In this document: piece by piece, positions 2,907-6,636 of the stretch
Layout: each line of letters opens with the position of its first letter
How positions within the stretch are numbered: the stretch's first letter is position 1
Assembly (NCBI GenBank): GCA_028691385.1
Contig: JAQUZL010000099.1
Span: 1-6,636, forward strand
DNA length: 6,636 nucleotides
Direction of reading: 5' to 3'
From: Oscillospiraceae bacterium
GTDB lineage: Bacteria > Bacillota > Clostridia > Oscillospirales > Oscillospiraceae
Position numbers and translations under genes: made by a program
The notes under the pieces: model-generated
Seen by the model: only the letters and a program-made list of their open reading frames with translations
Databases searched by the model: none
Told to the model about the DNA's origin: nothing

Positions 2907-5648
2907 TCAAAGCACAATCTCGGCGCGGCTGCCGCCCGCGCGCTGCTTGCGCACCACGATTTGTCGGTCGATGCGGGATTTCAGCTCCGCCACATGGGAG
3001 ATGACGCCCACCAGCCTGCCGCTGCCGGACAGACCCATCAGCGCGTCCATGGCAAGCTCCAGCGTCTGCTCGTCCAAGCTGCCAAAGCCCTCGTCCACAA
3101 ACATGGCGTCCAGCTGAATGCCGCCCGCGTTGGACTGGATTTCGTCGGACAGTCCCAGCGCCAGTGACAGCGACGCCAAAAACGACTCGCCGCCGGAAAG
3201 CGTGCGCACACTGCGCTCGGAGCCGTTATAGTGATCGACAACCGCCAGCTCCAAGCCACTCTGGCTGCGCAGGTCGGCAGGCGCGGCGCAGCGCTTCAGC
3301 TCATACTGCCCGGCCGTCATGCGCATCAGCCGCGTGTTGGCGCGAACAAGGATGCGGTCGAGATAGTGCATTTGAATGTACGTTTCCAGCGTCACCTTAT
3401 CCTTGCCCTCCAGCGCGCCGTTCACGGTGGCAGACAGCGCACGCATCCAGACAAGGTGCTGCTCGGTCTGCTGCAGCGCCGTACCGGTTTCCGAAATGCG
3501 GGCAAGGGCGCGGCGATTTGCCGCAAGGCGCACGGATAGGGTGGTCTGCTGCTCGCCAAGCGCCTGTTTTTGCGCCGTGAGCTGCTGCTTTTGCAGAAGA
3601 AGCGCTGCCGTGTCCGGCTGCGCAGTTCCGTCAAGCTGCCCGCGCAGCGCAGTTTGGGCGCTTTGGCACTGCGATATTTTCTCGCGGCAGGCCGTGAGCG
3701 CTGCCGCCGCCTGCTGCGCCTGCTGCGCAAGCGCCGCCTTTTGTGCCTGCAGCGTGGCGGCCATTTTCTGCGCGGCCGCAAGGTCTGGATAGGCAAGTGC
3801 GGCACGGCCGCGCTTCAGTTCATCCGTACGGGCGGTCTGCTCCGCCGTACCGGCGCAGATGTGCGCGGAGAGCGCCTGTCGCTGTGCAAGCAGCTCCTCG
3901 CACCGCTTACGCAGCAGTTCAATCCCGCTGTCGAGCTGCGCGCGGCGTGCCTGCGCCGTTCTGGCTTTTTCCAGGTCGGCTGTCAGCGCCATTTGCTGGG
4001 TCTGCAGCGCCGCGCGGCGCGCGGCAAGGCACTGCGTAAGCTCTTCCTTGCCGCCCAACGTCTGCTGCGCCGCTGCGGCAAGGTGCGTTTGCGCGGCATC
4101 CGCCGCGCCCTTTTTTTCGCCCGCCAACGCGCTGCAGCGGCTGGTTTCTTCCTCGGCTGCCTGCAGGCGCTTTTTTTGCTGCTCCAGCTGCTCCCGGGTA
4201 GGTGCGGTTTCGGGCAGCGGGGCGAGCGCCGGGTGATGCGCCGCGCCACAGACCGGGCACGGCGCGCCCTCGGCAAGGCCGCACGCCAAAAGGCCTGCCT
4301 GTGCATCCAAAAACAGCCGTTCCTGCTGCTGGGTATCCCGGCGCAGCGCGTCGCTGCGCCGGGATACGGTGATGTAAGCCTGCTGCGCGCCGGAAAAGGC
4401 CTGCTGCGCGGCGTCCGCGCACTGCGCCAGCGCGGAAAGGCGATCAAGCGCCTCCATTTGCGCGGTCAGCTGCGTCTGCGCGCCCTCGAGCCGCGCGAGC
4501 TGCGCGCCCGCATCCTGCAGCGCCGCCAGTTCCTGCTGCCCCGCCGCCAGCTTTTCCTCATACTGCCGCTGCTTGCCGTTCTTGCTTTCCAGCGCCGCCT
4601 GATCTGCCAAAACAGACGCCGTAAGCGCCTGTAGCGTGCGCATCTGCCGGTCAAGCTCTGCATAGCGCGGCAGGCTCTGCTGAATAAGACCCAGCTGCAC
4701 CGTCAAATTCTCAATTTCCGGCGCGCGCGCAAGCGCTTTGGCGTTGGCCTGCTCCAGCGGCGCCAGCTGCGCGGTCAGCTGCGTCAGCGTCTGTGCAAGC
4801 CTTGCAAGCTCCGCGCGCGCCTTTTCCGCCGCCTCAGCCGCGCCAAGCTGCCCGTCACAGGCAGACAGTGCCTGCGAAAGCTGGGTGAGCTGCGCCTGCA
4901 CCGGCGCAAGCGCCTGCTCGTCGCGGGACGCCTGCCGGGTGATTGCCTGCTCCAAATCCACCGGTGCAAGGGTCAAAAAATCCGCCGTTTCAGCGCCATC
5001 GGTCATCACGCCTTCGGCAATGCTGCGCAGCTCGGCGCGCTGCCGGTCAAATTGTACCCGGAGATTGGCCGCGTCCTGCTTGGTCTGCTGCTGAAATTCC
5101 AGATAGGTCTGGGTGTGAAAAATATCCCGAAATATCTTGCTGCGCTCTTCGGTTTTTGCCAGCAGCAGCTTGAGGAAATCTCCTTGGGCGATCATGGCGA
5201 TCTGGGCAAACTGGGCGCGGTCAAGGCCAATCAGTCCGGTAATGGCGCTTGTGACGTCCTTGGACTTGGTGATGGGCGGGCGGCCATCGGAAAAGCGCAG
5301 CTCGGCGTCCGCTTTCTGCACGGTCACGCCCGTGCCGCGTGCCTTTGGCCGCGCATACTCCGGGTTGCGGCGCACAGTATAGTCCGCGCCGCGATAGCGG
5401 AAGGTCATCTCCACAAAGGTGGGCGTGGCAGCGTCCGCGTACTTGCTGCGCAGCATCCCCGCGTCCCGGGTCTGGCCGCTCGGCTCGCCGTAAAGGGCAA
5501 AGGTGATGGCGTCAAAAATCGTGGTTTTCCCTGCGCCGGTGTCGCCGGTAATGAGGTACAGGCCGCTTTGGCCAAGCTTGTCCAGCTCCAGCACGGTGCA
5601 CCCGGCATAGGGGCCAAAGGCCGACATGGTCAGCTTGATTGGTTTCAT
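2907..5648 (-). CDS. sbcC: SbcC: Rad50-like SMC-type ATPase of the SbcCD nuclease (913 aa)
   Basis: SbcC is the ATPase and DNA tether of the SbcCD complex, which trims blocked ends and cleaves DNA hairpins and cruciforms. The N-terminal half-ATPase has Walker A GDTGAGKT (35-42) in the family context LITGDTGAGKTTIFDAITFALYGE and a Q-loop IAQGDF (153-158). Residues about 185-735 form a long Gln/Ala/Leu-rich coiled coil interrupted by the zinc hook CPVC (464-467, in APCPVCGAAHHP), almost exactly at its centre, which allows two equal coil arms. The C-terminal half-ATPase has TYIQMHYLDRIL (755-766), the signature LSGGESFLASLSLALGLSD (817-835), Walker B with D-loop DAMFVDEGFGSLDE (847-860) and the H-loop VISHV (882-886). 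At 913 residues it is shorter than E. coli SbcC (about 1050), apparently through shorter coils. ATG 5648 overlaps the sbcD stop (ATGA) and has GGGAGGG six bases upstream. Every catalytic motif is intact. Confidence 0.97.
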   Translation of the reverse strand: MKPIKLTMSAFGPYAGCTVLELDKLGQSGLYLITGDTGAGKTTIFDAITFALYGEPSGQTRDAGMLRSKYADAATPTFVEMTFRYRGADYTVRRNPEYARPKARGTGVTVQKADAELRFSDGRPPITKSKDVTSAITGLIGLDRAQFAQIAMIAQGDFLKLLLAKTEERSKIFRDIFHTQTYLEFQQQTKQDAANLRVQFDRQRAELRSIAEGVMTDGAETADFLTLAPVDLEQAITRQASRDEQALAPVQAQLTQLSQALSACDGQLGAAEAAEKARAELARLAQTLTQLTAQLAPLEQANAKALARAPEIENLTVQLGLIQQSLPRYAELDRQMRTLQALTASVLADQAALESKNGKQRQYEEKLAAGQQELAALQDAGAQLARLEGAQTQLTAQMEALDRLSALAQCADAAQQAFSGAQQAYITVSRRSDALRRDTQQQERLFLDAQAGLLACGLAEGAPCPVCGAAHHPALAPLPETAPTREQLEQQKKRLQAAEEETSRCSALAGEKKGAADAAQTHLAAAAQQTLGGKEELTQCLAARRAALQTQQMALTADLEKARTAQARRAQLDSGIELLRKRCEELLAQRQALSAHICAGTAEQTARTDELKRGRAALAYPDLAAAQKMAATLQAQKAALAQQAQQAAAALTACREKISQCQSAQTALRGQLDGTAQPDTAALLLQKQQLTAQKQALGEQQTTLSVRLAANRRALARISETGTALQQTEQHLVWMRALSATVNGALEGKDKVTLETYIQMHYLDRILVRANTRLMRMTAGQYELKRCAAPADLRSQSGLELAVVDHYNGSERSVRTLSGGESFLASLSLALGLSDEIQSNAGGIQLDAMFVDEGFGSLDEQTLELAMDALMGLSGSGRLVGVISHVAELKSRIDRQIVVRKQRAGGSRAEIVL

Positions 5649-6636
5649 TCGCTTCCCTCCCAGATGTGCTCCATCCGCTTCTGGGCATACGCCGCCTGCG
5701 CGGGCAGCATCGCCTGCCCGTTCTGCTGGGCATAAAACGCCGCCAGCAGTTCCATGGGCGACTGCTGCCGGGCGTCCGGCAGCTGACCCACCGCGCCCTG
5801 CGCCCGCGTGCGCGTGTTGTCATAGTCCAGATGCAAAATGTTGGGATAGATGGTGCGCAGCCGCGCCATGGCGTCCGGCACATCCTGCTCATCGGTCAAA
5901 AGGACGTCAAAATAGTCCTCCATTTGAAAATCCTGATAAAAGCTGCGCGCCGTCAGCTCCAGATAGCTGCCGCGCAGCTGCCGCAGCGCCCGCTTCGGCG
6001 TGAGCGGCAGCGCGCGCACCGAAACCGTGCCCTTTTCCCGCAGCTCCACCAAAAGCGCCGCTTTTTTCTGGTGCAGCTCCGAAATAGCGTATTGCAGCGG
6101 CGTGCCGCAATAGCGCACAGTCTGGCTTCCGACGCACTGCGCGCCGTGAATATGCCCCAGCGCCACATAGTCAAAGGGCGCAAACACCGCCGCGTCCACA
6201 TTATCCAGTCCGCCCACGGACACCTCCTCGGAGCCGCTGCGCGATGCGCCGGTGACAAACTGGTGCGCAACGAGCACATTGCGGCGGTTGGGATCGGGGT
6301 TCATTTCGGCAATCGCCGCAAAAACCGCGTCGGTGTAGCTCTCAATTTTGGCTTCCGGCAGCGCATGGCGCGCCGTGGCCGGTTTCACAAAGGGCAGCAG
6401 GTAGATTGCCACCTCACCCACGCTGTCGCGGCAAATTATCGGCGAAACATGACCCTGATAGACCGGAGAAAAATAAATTCCGCTGGCTGTGAGCAGATTC
6501 GCGCCGAACGCCACGCGCTCGGCGGAGTCGTGATTGCCGCTGATGAGATAGGCCGGAATCTGCCGCCGGGACAGCTCGGTGAGGAACGAATCAAGCAGCT
6601 GCGTGGCCTCCGCCGGCGGCACCGGCTTGTCATACA
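5645..6636 (-). CDS. sbcD: SbcD: Mre11-like nuclease subunit of SbcCD (partial, N-terminus off right edge)
   Basis: SbcD is the manganese-dependent calcineurin-type phosphoesterase that performs the exonuclease and hairpin endonuclease steps of SbcCD. The 329 visible residues begin YDKPVPPAEATQLLDSFL, which in the family follows the metal-binding GD motif; the first DxH and the GD metal ligands therefore lie outside the window. Visible metal-site motifs are GNHDS (33-37), LVAHQFV (121-127) and ALGHIHGAQ (158-166), followed by the family YCGTPLQYAISE (175-186). The C-terminal capping and SbcC-binding region includes YPNILHLDYDN (263-273). The frame is open to the window edge. A GTG at 6622 lies inside the conserved PVPPAEA segment and is not the start. 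It ends by overlapping sbcC by four bases, the usual sbcD-sbcC arrangement. About 50-60 residues are probably missing. Confidence 0.95.
   Translation of the reverse strand, partial: YDKPVPPAEATQLLDSFLTELSRRQIPAYLISGNHDSAERVAFGANLLTASGIYFSPVYQGHVSPIICRDSVGEVAIYLLPFVKPATARHALPEAKIESYTDAVFAAIAEMNPDPNRRNVLVAHQFVTGASRSGSEEVSVGGLDNVDAAVFAPFDYVALGHIHGAQCVGSQTVRYCGTPLQYAISELHQKKAALLVELREKGTVSVRALPLTPKRALRQLRGSYLELTARSFYQDFQMEDYFDVLLTDEQDVPDAMARLRTIYPNILHLDYDNTRTRAQGAVGQLPDARQQSPMELLAAFYAQQNGQAMLPAQAAYAQKRMEHIWEGSE
5655..5661 (-). promoter_or_regulatory. sbcC ribosome binding site inside the end of sbcD
   Basis: The minus strand reads GGGAGGGAAGCGAATG. The purine-rich GGGAGGG lies six bases before the sbcC ATG and inside the last codons of sbcD. 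It supports ATG 5648 and independent as well as coupled initiation of sbcC. Confidence 0.65.

Noticed and set aside
3570..4634. Plus-strand open frame of 354 codons antisense to sbcC
   Set aside because: The low-complexity Arg/Leu-rich product mirrors the Ala/Gln-rich coiled coil of sbcC on the other strand, and no ribosome binding site supports it.
5052..5735. Plus-strand open frame of 227 codons across the sbcD/sbcC junction
   Set aside because: It is antisense to conserved SbcC ATPase motifs and to the sbcD end, with no family resemblance.

Overview
The window looks like chromosomal DNA from a GC-rich member of the Clostridia. An Oscillospiraceae/Ruminococcaceae-type gut anaerobe is my best guess, based on strong AGGAGG-type ribosome binding sites, protein style and overall base composition; no marker gene here fixes the taxon. 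Every gene I can support lies on the minus strand, so transcription runs from the right edge to the left.

Right half (2907-6636): sbcD (N-terminus off the window edge) overlaps sbcC by four bases. Together they encode the Mre11/Rad50-type nuclease-ATPase that opens DNA hairpins and processes broken ends. Left half (1-2598): a small uncharacterised single-pass membrane protein overlaps ruvC by four bases, followed by ruvA, ruvB and the first 75 codons of glmM. RuvC, RuvA and RuvB form the Holliday-junction migration and resolution machine; GlmM makes glucosamine-1-phosphate for peptidoglycan precursors. Gaps within this left cluster are 4-15 bases, and at three successive junctions the stop codon of one gene overlaps the Shine-Dalgarno sequence of the next, so it reads as one translationally coupled operon.

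Between the two groups lies the only sizeable non-coding stretch (2599-2906). It is filled by a tandem array of two copies of a 123-base unit plus the first 11 bases of a third. Each unit is almost entirely built from four stem-loops: two AT-rich outer hairpins, and two GC-rich inner hairpins with mirror-placed two-base AT bulges around a 12-base spacer. Nearly all differences between the copies are in loops or spacer, or are matched on both arms so that pairing is kept. Neighbouring hairpins share an arm at the copy junction and cannot both form. The array also carries extended -10 promoter-like motifs on both strands, one well placed to start transcription of the small-ORF-ruvCAB operon. This array is the most unusual thing in the window; I do not recognise the family.

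The functional theme is recombinational repair: a hairpin-cutting nuclease, a run of DNA palindromes, and a cruciform/Holliday-junction resolvase in series. Whether the palindromes have anything to do with the flanking enzymes is speculation.
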